The notes: generated by a model from the letters alone, not told the origin. Counted from the stretch's first letter, positions 1 through 10,223 are shown. The stretch is DNA of 64,000 nt from Pseudoalteromonas luteoviolacea H33-S (GCF_001625695.1 NZ_AUXY01000001.1:1-64000), one strand, 5' to 3'. Program-made: numbers and translations.

Positions 1-23
1 TAGACGGTTTTACTAGATGGTAT

Positions 24-50
24 AAAAAAGAGCACCAAGTTTTGGTGCTC
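24..50 (-). terminator. Rho-independent terminator of ppsA
   Basis: A 9-bp perfect stem (GAGCACCAA / TTGGTGCTC, 30-38 and 42-50) with a 3-nt loop is followed on the minus strand by a run of six U (A24-A29 on plus). It begins 10 bases past the ppsA stop codon. Confidence 0.85.
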
Positions 51-59
51 TCTCATTAG

Positions 60-2435
60 TTATTTATTGAACTTTTCAGCCAAATATAACCAAGTTTCTA
101 ATACTGTATCAGGATTAAGTGATACTGTATCAATGCCCTGCTCTACAAGCCAAGCTGCAAAGTCTTCATGGTCAGATGGGCCTTGGCCACAAATACCAAC
201 ATACTTGCCTTTCTCTTTAGCAGTTTTTATGGCCATTGAAAGTAGCTTTTTGATAGCCGGGTTTCTTTCATCAAATAAATGTGCAATAAGACCTGAATCT
301 CTATCGAGACCAAGAGTAAGTTGCGTTAAATCATTTGAGCCAATTGAGAAGCCATCAAAATATTCTAAAAACTCATCAGCAAGTAATGCATTTGATGGTA
401 GCTCGCACATCATGATGACTCTTAGTCCGTTTTCTCCGCGCTTTAACCCGTGCTCTTCAAGAAGCTCGATTACTTTAGCTGCTTCTTCAAGTGTTCTTAC
501 GAATGGGATCATGATTTCAACATTCGTCAAATCCATTTCATTACGAACGCGTTTGATTGCTTCACACTCTAAAGCAAAACATTCTCTGAAATCTTCCGAG
601 ATATATCGAGACGCACCACGGAAGCCAATCATTGGGTTTTCTTCTTCTGGTTCGTATTGTTGACCGCCAATTAAGTTTGCATATTCGTTTGACTTAAAGT
701 CTGACATACGAACAATAACTTTTTCTGGCGCAAATGCCGAACCAAGTGTAGAGATACCTTCAACTAATTTTGCGATGTAAAATTCTACAGGAGAATCATA
801 GCCAGCAATGATTTCATTGATTTCTGCTTTTAATTCATCTGATTGGCTATCAAAATTAATAAGCGCTTTTGGATGTACGCCAATCATTCTGTTAATGATG
901 AATTCCAAACGAGCTAAACCGATACCTGCATGTGGTAACTTTGCAAAGTCAAAAGCTCTGTCAGGGTTGCCCACATTCATCATGATCTTTAATGGTAAAT
1001 CTGGCATTGAATCAATACGAGATGAAATGACTTCGTACTTTAGTTCGCCTGAGTAAATGTAACCAGTATCACCTTCTGCACAAGAAACAGTTACAGCATC
1101 GCCATGTTTTATAGTCGCGGTTGCATTACCACAACCAACAACAGCCGGTATGCCTAATTCACGTGCAATAATTGCTGCGTGACAAGTTCTACCACCGCGA
1201 TTAGTAACGATAGCTGATGCACGCTTCATGATTGGTTCCCAATCAGGATCGGTCATATCAGTCACAAGTACATCACCCTGTTGTACTTTGTCCATTTCAT
1301 CAATTGATGAAAGTACTCTTACAACACCGGTACCAATTTTGTGTCCAATGGCTCTGCCTTCGCAAACGATTTCAGACTTCTCTTGAAGTTGGAAACGTTC
1401 CATAACGTTTGAATCTTCATTTGAACGAACTGTTTCTGGACGTGCTTGAACAATATATAGCTTGCCATCATTACCGTCTTTTGCCCACTCGATATCCATT
1501 GGTCTACCGTAGTGCTTCTCGATAATAACTGCTTGTTTAGCTAACTCCTGAACTTCTTCGTCGGTGATTGAAAACTGGTTCGATAATTGTGGGTCCATGT
1601 CCACAATTTCAACTTGTTTACCGTGAGACTCATCAGCTGAGTAAATCATTTGAATTGCTTTAGAACCAATGTTTCTTCTTACAACAGCTGGCTTTCCTTT
1701 CGCTAGAGTTGGTTTGTGAACGTAAAATTCATCAGGGTTTACTGCACCTTGAACAACCATTTCACCTAGGCCGTAGCTTGATGTAACAAAAACAACATCT
1801 TCAAAACCAGACTCAGTGTCGATAGAGAACATGACACCTGATGATGCTTTATCAGAACGAACCATTCTCTGTATACCTGCAGACAAAGCAACGCCTCTAT
1901 GATCATAGCCTTGGTGTACACGATAAGAGATAGCACGGTCATTGAAAAGAGAGGCAAAAACGTGTTTGATAGCGACCATTACGGCATCAATACCACGTAC
2001 ATTTAGAAAAGTTTCTTGTTGACCGGCGAATGATGCATCAGGCATATCTTCTGCTGTAGCAGATGATCTTACCGCAAAGGAGACATCATTTTGATCATCG
2101 CCATGTAAAGTGGCGTAGGCTTCGCGAATTGCTTTGTCTAATTCTGGTTGGAAGGGAGTGTCGATTACCCATTGTCTGATTTGGCTTCCTACTTTTGCCA
2201 ATTCATTAACGTCTTCAACGTCAAGGGTGTCTAAAATGGTGTGGATTTTTTCATTGAGTCCAGATTGCTCTAAAAACTCATTAAAAGCTTCTGCTGTGGT
2301 TGCGTAACCACCAGGCACTTGTACACCAGCGTTAGCAAGGTTAGATATCATTTCACCTAGAGAAGCGTTTTTACCACCAACTCGAGGTACGTCTTGCATA
2401 CCCAATTCTTGATACCAGAGAACGTAGTCTTGCAC
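60..2435 (-). CDS. ppsA: phosphoenolpyruvate synthase
   Basis: Converts pyruvate, ATP and water to PEP, AMP and phosphate in the cytoplasm, the entry step of gluconeogenesis from C3 compounds. The N-terminal ATP-grasp part shows the [12 protein letters not shown] motif. The central phosphohistidine domain has [21 protein letters not shown] with the catalytic His. The C-terminal PEP-binding barrel ends near [10 protein letters not shown] place the start at GTG 2435, because GGAG lies 8 nt upstream and the resulting 791 aa match the E. coli PpsA N-terminus (VLWY.QLGM) and length (792 aa). The open frame reaches 2537, but the extra 34 residues do not look like the family. It is divergent from ppsR, its dedicated regulator, and ends at a strong terminator. 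Confidence 0.97.
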   Translation of the reverse strand: MQDYVLWYQELGMQDVPRVGGKNASLGEMISNLANAGVQVPGGYATTAEAFNEFLEQSGLNEKIHTILDTLDVEDVNELAKVGSQIRQWVIDTPFQPELDKAIREAYATLHGDDQNDVSFAVRSSATAEDMPDASFAGQQETFLNVRGIDAVMVAIKHVFASLFNDRAISYRVHQGYDHRGVALSAGIQRMVRSDKASSGVMFSIDTESGFEDVVFVTSSYGLGEMVVQGAVNPDEFYVHKPTLAKGKPAVVRRNIGSKAIQMIYSADESHGKQVEIVDMDPQLSNQFSITDEEVQELAKQAVIIEKHYGRPMDIEWAKDGNDGKLYIVQARPETVRSNEDSNVMERFQLQEKSEIVCEGRAIGHKIGTGVVRVLSSIDEMDKVQQGDVLVTDMTDPDWEPIMKRASAIVTNRGGRTCHAAIIARELGIPAVVGCGNATATIKHGDAVTVSCAEGDTGYIYSGELKYEVISSRIDSMPDLPLKIMMNVGNPDRAFDFAKLPHAGIGLARLEFIINRMIGVHPKALINFDSQSDELKAEINEIIAGYDSPVEFYIAKLVEGISTLGSAFAPEKVIVRMSDFKSNEYANLIGGQQYEPEEENPMIGFRGASRYISEDFRECFALECEAIKRVRNEMDLTNVEIMIPFVRTLEEAAKVIELLEEHGLKRGENGLRVIMMCELPSNALLADEFLEYFDGFSIGSNDLTQLTLGLDRDSGLIAHLFDERNPAIKKLLSMAIKTAKEKGKYVGICGQGPSDHEDFAAWLVEQGIDTVSLNPDTVLETWLYLAEKFNK

Positions 2436-2576
2436 GGAACTGTCTCCAAAAACAAATTGTAATAAATGTGAGAGATTAATTGACCTTCCTTTAGGTCGAA
2501 GGCATTCTACAACGGTAAGTATAGCCTCGTAAACCAAGACTTGAAAAAATACTAAAAAAGTAATGAAAAGGTTAAA

Positions 2577-3386
2577 ATGAGAACAGCATTTTATATATCA
2601 GATGGCACAGCCATTACAGCAGAAGTTTTTGGGCATGCAACTTTGTCTATGTTTCCTGTTGAATTCGACCATAAGACTTTACCCTTCATAGAATCAGTAG
2701 AAAAGGCTTTGGCTATAAAAGCCACAATTGATAGGGTTGCAGAGTCCAGTGGCGAGCCTCCGCTTGTTTTTTTTACTTTCGTGAACCCTGAATTGTCCGA
2801 TATCATTTTGTCTTCAAAAGGTGTGTGTTATGACTTTTTATCATACGCTAGTGAAATTGTTAAACGCGAATTGAAAGTAAAACCTGTCCCTAAAGTTCAC
2901 AGAACACATAGTATTCATGAAAAGACATATGACTTTCGTATTTCTGCTGTTAACTATGCGTTAGCCAATGATGATGGCGCTAATATTAAGGACTATGACG
3001 AGGCTGATATTATTTTGGTAGGTGTCAGTCGAAGCGGAAAAACACCGGCAAGTCTATATCTCGCGTTACAGTACGGCATCAAAGCGGCAAATTACCCAAT
3101 AACAGAAGATGATTTAGAAAAAGGTAATTTCCCTAAATTTTTACTTGAGCATAAACATAAGTTATTTGGGCTCACTATTGACCCTGATAGGCTTGCTTCA
3201 ATTCGTCAAGAGAGAATGGCCAATTCTAAGTATGCTTCAATTAGACAATGTCGTATCGAGGTTCGAGAAGTTGAAATGTTGTTTAAACGCCACAGAACTC
3301 CATTTTTGAATTCGACGAAGTTTTCCGTAGAAGAAATATCGGCAAAAATCATCGCCGAAGCAGGTTTGTCAAGAAACAAGTATTAA
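2577..3386 (+). CDS. ppsR: PEP synthase regulatory kinase/pyrophosphorylase (DUF299)
   Basis: A 269-aa bifunctional serine/threonine kinase and pyrophosphorylase family. In E. coli the homologue uses ADP to phosphorylate, and so inactivate, PEP synthase, and reverses this with phosphate. The P-loop-like [11 protein letters not shown] lies near residues 149-159, and the family start ([12 protein letters not shown]) and C-terminal RRTP-like block ([11 protein letters not shown]) are visible. It is divergently transcribed from ppsA across 141 bp, the usual arrangement, which supports the substrate assignment. The start ATG at 2577 follows an AAAAGG ribosome site. Confidence 0.95.
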   Translation: MRTAFYISDGTAITAEVFGHATLSMFPVEFDHKTLPFIESVEKALAIKATIDRVAESSGEPPLVFFTFVNPELSDIILSSKGVCYDFLSYASEIVKRELKVKPVPKVHRTHSIHEKTYDFRISAVNYALANDDGANIKDYDEADIILVGVSRSGKTPASLYLALQYGIKAANYPITEDDLEKGNFPKFLLEHKHKLFGLTIDPDRLASIRQERMANSKYASIRQCRIEVREVEMLFKRHRTPFLNSTKFSVEEISAKIIAEAGLSRNKY

Positions 3387-3412
3387 AAAAGGCCGCGTAA
3401 GCGGCCTTATTT
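3387..3412. terminator. bidirectional terminator between ppsR and DAHP synthase
   Basis: Stem AAGGCCGC (3389-3396), loop GTAA, stem GCGGCCTT (3401-3408). U-rich runs on both sides let it serve both convergent genes. Confidence 0.85.
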
Positions 3413-4768
3413 TTAAACTCTGTCTCTTGCATCCTTTAGTAGGTCTGCGACTAAGAATCCGAGCTCCAATACCTGATCTGCATTTAATCTTGGATCACAT
3501 TGTGTTCTATATCTTTGAGCCAAGTCTTCATCTGATAAACCATATGCACCACCAATACATTCTGTGACGTGTTGACCTGTCATTTCGAGATGTACACCTC
3601 CAGGATACGTGCCCTCAGATTTGTGTACTGCAAAGAACTGGCTAATTTCACGTAAAATATTATTAAAACTTCTAGTTTTATAACCTGTGCTGGCCTTTTC
3701 AGTATTGCCATGCATAGGATCAGATGACCAAACAACATTTCGACCTTCACTTTTTACCTTACGTACAAGGTTCGGCAATTTTTCAGGTAAAACATCAGCA
3801 CCCATACGAGTGATTAAAGTCAGTCGACCTGGGATATTTTCTGGATTTAGTGCGTCAATTAAGCGGATCAATTCATCAGGGTCCATCCCCGGCCCGACTT
3901 TCACACCTATTGGGTTTTTGATTCCACGGAAGAATTCAATATGTGCGTGGTCTAACTGCCTTGTTCTTTCACCTATCCACACAAAATGAGCTGAGCAGTC
4001 GTACCAGTCACCTGATAGGTGGTCTCTTCTGGTTAATGCTTGTTCGTAGCCAAGTAAAAGTGCTTCGTGTGATGTATATAAGTGAGTTTCTTTCAAACTA
4101 GGTGCAATCGATGCATCAATCCCACATACTTCCATAAACTCAAGTGCGTCTTGAATACGATTTGCCATCTGCTGGAACTTATCACGTAAAGGGTTTGCAG
4201 CCACAAAGCTCATATTCCAACGACTCACCTGGTGCAAATCTGCTAATCCACCTTGTGCAAACGCTCTTAAAAGGTTTAGTGTTGACGCACTATGATGATA
4301 CGCTTTCATCAATCGATTTGGATCAGGGATCCTTGCATCTTCAGTAAACTCAAAATTGTTTATGATATCGCCGCGATAAGACGGTAGAGAGACACCATTA
4401 ATCGTCTCGTAATCAGATGATCTTGGCTTAGCGTATTGACCTGCCATCCTCGCTATTTTAACAACTGGGCATTTTCCACCGTAAGTTAGTACCACAGCCA
4501 TCTGTAGTAGTGTTTTAAAAGTATCTCTTATGTTTGTAGCGCTGAAGTCAGCGAAAGATTCAGCACAATCACCGCCCTGCAACAAAAAGGCCTTACCGTT
4601 ACAAACATCACCAAGGCTTTTATACAAGCTTCTAGTTTCTTCAGCAAACACAAGTGGTGGTGCTGCATTTAATTCTGACTCTACATTATCCAGTATTTTT
4701 TTATCTGGATATTCTGGCTGTTGGACAATTGGAAAGTCTCTCCAGCTATCTGGATTCCAAGGTTTCAT
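3413..4768 (-). CDS. class II 3-deoxy-7-phosphoheptulonate (DAHP) synthase
   Basis: Condenses PEP and erythrose 4-phosphate to DAHP, the first committed step of the shikimate pathway. The 451-aa protein begins [10 protein letters not shown] and carries the class II (plant/Pseudomonas-type) blocks [46 protein letters not shown] and [18 protein letters not shown]. It is not the class I AroF/G/H fold. Ribosome site GAGGAATGAGAA precedes ATG 4768. It uses PEP, the product of the neighbouring ppsA, but the two genes are not an operon, being separated by the opposite-strand ppsR. Confidence 0.95.
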   Translation of the reverse strand: MKPWNPDSWRDFPIVQQPEYPDKKILDNVESELNAAPPLVFAEETRSLYKSLGDVCNGKAFLLQGGDCAESFADFSATNIRDTFKTLLQMAVVLTYGGKCPVVKIARMAGQYAKPRSSDYETINGVSLPSYRGDIINNFEFTEDARIPDPNRLMKAYHHSASTLNLLRAFAQGGLADLHQVSRWNMSFVAANPLRDKFQQMANRIQDALEFMEVCGIDASIAPSLKETHLYTSHEALLLGYEQALTRRDHLSGDWYDCSAHFVWIGERTRQLDHAHIEFFRGIKNPIGVKVGPGMDPDELIRLIDALNPENIPGRLTLITRMGADVLPEKLPNLVRKVKSEGRNVVWSSDPMHGNTEKASTGYKTRSFNNILREISQFFAVHKSEGTYPGGVHLEMTGQHVTECIGGAYGLSDEDLAQRYRTQCDPRLNADQVLELGFLVADLLKDARDRV

Positions 4769-4874
4769 TTCTCATTCCTCATTAGTTACCTCACAATGCA
4801 CGTTATCGTATAGGACGGTATGCTTCAAGCACAAATTAGTTAAATTACAAATAAAATTACATATACAAAAACAC

Positions 4875-4893
4875 TAGGAACACATCATACTTA
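4875..4893 (-). other. Ter-like site 1 (blocks leftward forks)
   Basis: Read on the minus strand: TAAGTATGATGTGTTCCTA. It resembles E. coli TerB (AAGTATGTTGTAACTA) in the AAGTATG half and is one of six local copies next to a tus homologue. By E. coli polarity the G of AAGTATG marks the non-permissive end, which here faces right, towards the origin. Confidence 0.8.
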
Positions 4894-5579
4894 TTATTTA
4901 TGAAATTATAGAAACATCGAACAGAAATTTAGAGAGTTGACAAAGAACTAAATTAAGTAAATTATTACTTTAATTGCTAGAATAGTAAGCCTTTTCTCTC
5001 AAGGTTCTCTTCCTTCTCAGATTATATAACCTCATTCTCACTTCTATCTATAAACGCCTGTTTAAACAGCAAACGCTAGTAATGAGTGGACTTATCAAGT
5101 ATTGTTTTAAACCAAGTTCATGAATCAATGTAAATCTTCTCCCAAAAAATTAGAATATTCCCTTTGGAAATCAAAAGTACGTTAGTTATCTCTGATAATT
5201 CATGTCTATAATTTTGCTTAGTAGAAAATCTAATTACCAAAACATTCATTATCGATAGCTTTACTCTGGCAATATAGTTACAAGCTACATTGATCTCATA
5301 TTGAAAATCACACCGTTCTTTACTTCCTTTTCATTTAAATAAGCAGCTGTGTAGGCCTATTGACTAAAATCAGAGTGAAGCCAGGCAAGTTTCAATCGCA
5401 AAGTCTGATCATTTATGAACACGACTTCATCCAGCTTACCTTTCATTGTCATCTAGCAACATCACTGAACAAAATGTAGTTCAGTGTCATTACTCAATTG
5501 TATACAGATTAATTTATAATTTTCTTTATCATGCCTACCCTAAGGTTTTACTGTATAGGATTATGCTCGCAGCACATTA

Positions 5580-5607
5580 AAACCACACTCCTGGAGTTAT
5601 GTTAAAT
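5580..5607 (+). other. possible dif-like half site
   Basis: Bases 5597-5607 (TTATGTTAAAT) match all 11 positions of the XerD arm of gammaproteobacterial dif. The 17 bases to the left do not resemble a XerC arm (about 3 of 11), so this is at best a diverged or partial recombination site. Its place in the Ter-site region is what makes it worth recording. Confidence 0.25.
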
Positions 5608-6427
5608 TGGATCTTTTATATAACTATGCATAAAATCCCCTTCTCCTAATTAAAAATTCAAAAAAGCTTTAAACTTAACCTCATCTTCAACACTTAGAAA
5701 TATAGCAATCATGATATTTTATAAAAGTTGCTACCTATATTAGACTCCTGGTTGTTATAACCCTTAGATTCTATGAATTAATAATGATTAAACAAAGTGC
5801 TGTTCGTTAAAGCTAACTGTTTTCTAGTTACGCTGTTGAGAGTGAAAACTGCAGCGCTTAATTAAAGTTTATTGCACACCTTAAACAGTTTTTTGCTAGA
5901 AGTTCCTCCTCCACTATCTTATTCAATTCTAAAATTTGAAAAATACTAGCTGCAATACGCATTTGTGAATAGGACTTTTATTTTCTTACTGAGTATTTTT
6001 TTAAGTCATCACATTAGAAAAAATAAAAATAATTAGAAATGATGCTATCGTGCTATTCTTTACTATTTAAAAAGTTACTTATCCGTTCTCATTTTTTTAT
6101 ATATGCCAACAAAGCAGACATTGATTTAGAATCTGGATTGGATCTTTCAGTACTTGATTGATGCTTTAGCTATTGAAAAAAGCTGTATTCGGAATATTTT
6201 TAATTTTTTATAAATTGCATTGTAAATCATTGATTAAGATAAAACCCAACTTTAAAGATAGATCTTTAATTTTAGTTATTGCAACTCTCTAGCTTTAGTG
6301 TTTAGTTAAATATTTATTTCTTTATAACAGCCCAAACTATCTAGCACCCAAAATTTACTTCTGTTAGTTCTCAGTCCTAATGAATCACATTCAACTTGCA
6401 AAAGTAAAAAAACTTATCAATAATAAA

Positions 6428-6446
6428 AAGGAACACATCATACTAT
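6428..6446 (-). other. Ter-like site 2 (blocks leftward forks)
   Basis: The minus-strand read is ATAGTATGATGTGTTCCTT, identical to site 1 over the core AGTATGATGTGTTCCT. It has the same orientation as site 1. Confidence 0.8.
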
Positions 6447-6630
6447 TTTTTTTAAAATTAAATAGAAACACTTTCTTGAAATTAAAAGGTTATCAAAACA
6501 TACACTCTTCATCGTAATTCACCATAGTAAGATTATGGCAAATTACTAGTTTTTTAATTTTAAAGATAACAACCTCAAAACTTATTAGCCCCACTATTAC
6601 TTGAATAATTTAGGGTATCTATCTATAATA

Positions 6631-6649
6631 TAGGAACACATCATACTTA
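6631..6649 (-). other. Ter-like site 3 (blocks leftward forks)
   Basis: The minus-strand read is TAAGTATGATGTGTTCCTA, identical over 19 bp to site 1 at 4875. Confidence 0.82.
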
Positions 6650-7826
6650 AAATTTTGAATATGAATCCATAGCAACTATTATAAAGTTAATAAAAAGAAT
6701 ACCAAAAGCTATATAAGCATATTTTAAATATCAACATATAAAAACTTTAAGATAAGACTCTTTTTAAACTTTCTATTTCTTAGATACAATAATTTAAAGT
6801 AACAATTATAAATAACGCCCAACATAACTGGTCAAAATTTAAGCTCCAATCTCATCGTTCACATTTTAAATGCGAAAAAGCTTCCTTCAATATTTTCTAA
6901 ACCAATTATATTATTAGTAGTCTAGAAGAGCGTTTTTCTAGCTAATTGCGACAAGTTAAAGGGTTTATTTTTTGATTTACCTCTCGTAACCATGAGTAAT
7001 ATTGTTCGGTGAAGTAAATATTTAATTTTTCTATCCGTTATTCAGTCAAACTTTCGATATCAGTAACGATAAAGCCAGTCCTTCTTTTCCTTCAACAATC
7101 TCCTTGCCATATGTCTATAGAAATATGCTCATGTACAATATATAGTCGCTCTAACATACGAACCTAGGCTTTTATCTTGGCAAGTAAATCGCGATATCCA
7201 AGCACCTTTTTATTGATACTTTGGTAAGCTTTATTTAACACATCGCCTACTTGATAATCCTCAGTAATCGATCGACAAATAGTCTCATAGCTATCTCCTT
7301 TTCCTTTTTTATTTGAACCAGTTTTTAAGTCATGTTTCAAATGAAACTTCAGTTCATAAATTATAAGAAGTATGAACAATTGTATATAGTAGACTTTTAT
7401 AGCTCAGATTATTTTATCGTACGATTTAAAATTCATCGGAGTAAAAATTTTTACTTCATGCATGATATCGATATTACATAGATCAAGTGAACAGCCAATT
7501 AAACGCTAACTTTCATCTATTTGTTTAAGATAATTGATTGCTTTGTTTCTAAGCTATTAGTAGTGTTTTTTACTCCGAAATTGTGATTGGTTCTACATTG
7601 ATTTTATCAAAAAATGATTAACAGCTAAGTTCTGCTCTACTTTGATATATGATGCATTTTCATGTTGTAGTCTTGAAATTTACAAATTTTTACAGACTTA
7701 TCTATTCCTCAGTTTACCTGAAGTTACATATTTTAAATGTATGGCATTACAACTTATGCTGCATTTTATGATTTTAACCAAATCAATGGTTAAGGTTGTA
7801 GATTCATTCTTTGTTATATATAATAT

Positions 7827-7845
7827 AAGGAACACATCATACTAA
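7827..7845 (-). other. Ter-like site 4 (blocks leftward forks)
   Basis: The minus-strand read is TTAGTATGATGTGTTCCTT. The core is the same as in sites 1-3. Confidence 0.8.
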
Positions 7846-7904
7846 TAAGCTTTTAGAGTTTAAATTTACCAACAAGAAAATATAAAAATACAGTAATCAA
7901 TGAG

Positions 7905-7923
7905 TAAGTAAGATGTGTTCTAA
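7905..7923 (+). other. Ter-like site 5, opposite orientation (blocks rightward forks)
   Basis: The plus-strand read is TAAGTAAGATGTGTTCTAA, sharing 17 of 19 positions with site 6. It is the only copy whose non-permissive end faces left, so it would stop a fork that has travelled round the replicon and arrives from the left. Confidence 0.75.
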
Positions 7924-7978
7924 TATAACTCTCTTTATGAGAAACAATGTAAAACATACAAAAATCAATAAAATTTGC

Positions 7979-7984
7979 TATAAT
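7979..7984 (+). promoter_or_regulatory. -10 element of the tus promoter
   Basis: A perfect TATAAT lies 31 bases before the tus start, with only a weak -35 upstream. Transcription would begin near 7991, inside Ter site 6, so Tus bound there should repress its own gene, as TerB does in E. coli. Confidence 0.6.
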
Positions 7985-7986
7985 TA

Positions 7987-8005
7987 TAGGAACACATCTT
8001 ACTTA
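7987..8005 (-). other. Ter-like site 6 overlapping the tus promoter
   Basis: The minus-strand read is TAAGTAAGATGTGTTCCTA. It is the first Ter-like site met by a fork leaving the origin leftward, and it lies between the tus -10 box and the tus start codon. Confidence 0.82.
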
Positions 8006-8014
8006 TATATTTAT

Positions 8015-8890
8015 ATGACAACTAAATTTAAATTAAGAAGTCAATTTGATTATCTATTAGACCAAATAAACCTTTTATGTGAAGAGCTTAAAACACATGA
8101 AGTTGTAGATAGTTTTTATTATGAACTTCCAGCAATAACTGCTGAAGACGAAAAAAAAGCACCAGAATATATTCAAGTAACTAAACTATCAGGTGAAAAG
8201 GCATTCAATAAATGCCTCAGTAGTTATTTGGATTTATTTGTCGGTGATAAAAAAAGTAGTAAAATATTAACTAGGCACCCAGGTTTGATATCTGTAAATG
8301 ACTTTCAAGGAAAATTGAAAGCACGCATCAGAGAAGTCAACAAGTCAAAAGAAGATTTTAAAAACTTAATTTTGCAAATTAATAGCAACGATGCAAGATT
8401 TGATGCTGTACATAATGCAATTCCAAACTTAATAACTTTAGCAGCATATCGGAATATACATTGTGAAGATCAAATCCCCTACTCCGTAAGATTTACGTGG
8501 ATGAAAAAACATTCAACTCGGACACTTTCAAAGAAACTAGCTCTTGAAATGTTAAGTAAATCGTCAGGATATTCCAACCCAAGAGTTATAGATCAACAAA
8601 ATTGGTTACAAATTGTAGAGTCTGAAAAAAGAAGAGTCTCAAGTTTAAATGAAAACTCTAAACTAAGAATAAAACGCCCAACAAGAGTAACACCAGAGGT
8701 AAATATACGATTCTCAGCTAAAAACAGATACCACGTTAGTGCTGCTTTGCCTTTTATCTTGCTAAACCCACAAAAAGAAACAAAAATTGGAACTTTGCCC
8801 GATTATTCAGCAAAAAATATAGATGTTCGAAAGAAAGATTACTCTTATCTTGTAGAGCGTATTTATTTAGAAAACCTGCCTAAGGATTAA
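8015..8890 (+). CDS. tus: Tus-family replication-terminus (Ter) binding protein
   Basis: Predicted monomeric DNA-binding protein that clamps Ter sites and stops DnaB helicase from one side. From ATG 8015 it is 291 aa (E. coli Tus is 309). Recognisable collinear blocks are ARFDAVHNAIPNLITLAAYR (127-146; E. coli [20 protein letters not shown]) and KLRIKRPTRVTP (216-227; E. coli KLKIKRPVKVQP). Residues that form the lock pocket for the flipped C6 base in E. coli align as F140 to F129, H144 to H133, L150 to L139 and K89 to K83; G149 is replaced by N138. The frame is open upstream to 7913, but that stretch crosses the Ter sites and is not Tus-like. No good ribosome site is seen. Six Ter-like sites lie directly upstream, which strongly supports the call. 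Confidence 0.92.
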   Translation: MTTKFKLRSQFDYLLDQINLLCEELKTHEVVDSFYYELPAITAEDEKKAPEYIQVTKLSGEKAFNKCLSSYLDLFVGDKKSSKILTRHPGLISVNDFQGKLKARIREVNKSKEDFKNLILQINSNDARFDAVHNAIPNLITLAAYRNIHCEDQIPYSVRFTWMKKHSTRTLSKKLALEMLSKSSGYSNPRVIDQQNWLQIVESEKRRVSSLNENSKLRIKRPTRVTPEVNIRFSAKNRYHVSAALPFILLNPQKETKIGTLPDYSAKNIDVRKKDYSYLVERIYLENLPKD

Positions 8891-8905
8891 TAAAGTACAA
8901 CTTTT

Positions 8906-8933
8906 AGGTCAATTTAACATAATTGACCTTTTT
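8906..8933. terminator. terminator between convergent tus and rep
   Basis: Stem AGGTCAATT (8906-8914), 6-nt loop, stem AATTGACCT (8921-8929), then T5. It lies just before the rep stop codon and can serve both genes. Confidence 0.8.
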
Positions 8934-8938
8934 GAGTA

Positions 8939-10153
8939 TCACTTTTTAACAATTTCTTCTAAAATATCTTCGTCAATGATTTCAGCGGTTTCAACCAATC
9001 TTTTCCCACCTTGAATTTCAATGCGTTTATTATGCTTATTCAGCGCTAATATTTCTTCACAAAATTGTGTAGATGGATGCATTTCATACACATAATCTAT
9101 GATTCGTCCTGTTGATTCATCTTTAACATTCGAAATGTTGTATTCCGAGATGGCACCTTTTTCAATCAAATCTTTCATTGTCGTCGTCATATCTCGACGC
9201 AGTGCTTTTAGTTTGTTGTCTGTAATTTCATCTGTAGAGTAAATCGAACCATATTTTTCCATGATAGATAAAAGTCTAAAATGATATGTTTTTCCTGGTG
9301 CAGCATAACGCCACAAGTGATACAGACGCAACATCATCCATCTTGACAATCCACGTTTTAATTCTTGTGCACTATTAAAATAGTAACCTTTATACTCAAG
9401 ATTATCGATCATGTTATGCACAAATGCATTTAAGCAAGCAACACACTTTATATTTCCACCTTGGCCTTTTTTGCCACTAAAGTGCAGTGAAGATAAAAAG
9501 TTCATATTTGATTCGTAAAATGAATCATCAACATCATTATTTTTTGTATCTGTAGCACGATATTTAAACGATAACTTTGAACCTTGCAAAGCTTCTAAAG
9601 ATTCTTTTATTTGAGGGTAAGGCATTGATTGGCCTACAGCTTTTAATTCTTGAGCCAATTCATTCATAGAAAAAATTACGGCATATTGAATACCGGACTT
9701 AAAATTGATTTTTACAATTTTTCCTTTTGAGGCCAGACGGATAAGCGCCCTTTCAACTTTTTCTTCTCTATCCGATGGCCAAACCAGAAACTCTGTTTCT
9801 TCACCATCTTTTTTACTACTAACAACAGCTGGTGTAATTTTTATTTCACCATCGTATAAAATGCCATCAACTTTTTCGGATATTCTTCTTGTTATAATTG
9901 TTTTTTTAGGCGCTTCTTCTAAAGGTAGCTTTTTATAACCCGAACGCACAAAACGACCCCATAGATCGTAATGGTTAAACGTGTTCGAATAAGCTCTTAA
10001 GCCATGGTTTGTATTTTCAATTGAAATACGAACATCTTTGTTGTCTGTAAAAAGGGCTAAACTTTCGTTATCTATCGCACTTTCAACACCATGAATTTGA
10101 CCTCTTAATGAGTCTGGTAGATTATCAACAGAGATGTTTACCTTGCGGCTCAT
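8939..10153 (-). CDS. replication initiator protein (plasmid/chromid Rep)
   Basis: A 404-aa protein that should bind the iterons immediately upstream of its own gene and open the origin. I recognise it by position (iterons, DnaA boxes and parAB on one side) and by a general winged-helix initiator look, for example the block SRWMMLRLYHLWRYAAPGKTYHFRLLSIMEKYG followed by a basic helical region. I cannot assign a precise Rep family from sequence alone. A ribosome site AGGAAG precedes ATG 10153. It is transcribed away from the origin and converges with tus. Autoregulation through iterons at 10224-10447 is likely. An alternative is an accessory origin-binding protein, but no other initiator candidate lies nearby. 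Confidence 0.8.
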   Translation of the reverse strand: MSRKVNISVDNLPDSLRGQIHGVESAIDNESLALFTDNKDVRISIENTNHGLRAYSNTFNHYDLWGRFVRSGYKKLPLEEAPKKTIITRRISEKVDGILYDGEIKITPAVVSSKKDGEETEFLVWPSDREEKVERALIRLASKGKIVKINFKSGIQYAVIFSMNELAQELKAVGQSMPYPQIKESLEALQGSKLSFKYRATDTKNNDVDDSFYESNMNFLSSLHFSGKKGQGGNIKCVACLNAFVHNMIDNLEYKGYYFNSAQELKRGLSRWMMLRLYHLWRYAAPGKTYHFRLLSIMEKYGSIYSTDEITDNKLKALRRDMTTTMKDLIEKGAISEYNISNVKDESTGRIIDYVYEMHPSTQFCEEILALNKHNKRIEIQGGKRLVETAEIIDEDILEEIVKK

Positions 10154-10223
10154 GATTTTTTACTTCCTGATTCTTTCGACAGCTAATAACAACACATTCA
10201 AAGGAAAAAGTTAATAATTAAAG

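Larger units (their letters stand above)
4769..8014. other. gene-empty terminus region
   Basis: About 3.2 kb of AT-rich DNA with no convincing gene, unusual in an otherwise dense window. It contains six Ter-like sites (listed separately) and an exact XerD-arm match at 5597-5607. My approximate hand count over 5041-5760 gives about 138 C to 89 G on the plus strand, a clear negative skew. Short open frames occur, for example minus 7164-7379 (71 codons, ending NKKVLGYRDLLAKIKA) and plus 7642-7845, but none has a recognisable family. The minus one reads somewhat protein-like and could be a small gene or remnant. Confidence 0.8.

Noticed and set aside
67..1056. Plus-strand frames inside ppsA
   Set aside because: Antisense shadows of a well-identified gene.
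7164..7379. Minus-strand frame of 71 codons in the terminus
   Set aside because: No good ribosome site for its first Met and no family. The later part looks protein-like, but I cannot support it as a gene.
7642..7845. Plus-strand frame of 67 codons ending over Ter site 4
   Set aside because: Composition fits AT-rich non-coding DNA. No start signal, and it overlaps a Ter site.
7913..8014. Upstream extension of tus
   Set aside because: It would translate Ter sites and promoter DNA. The Tus-like sequence begins at ATG 8015.
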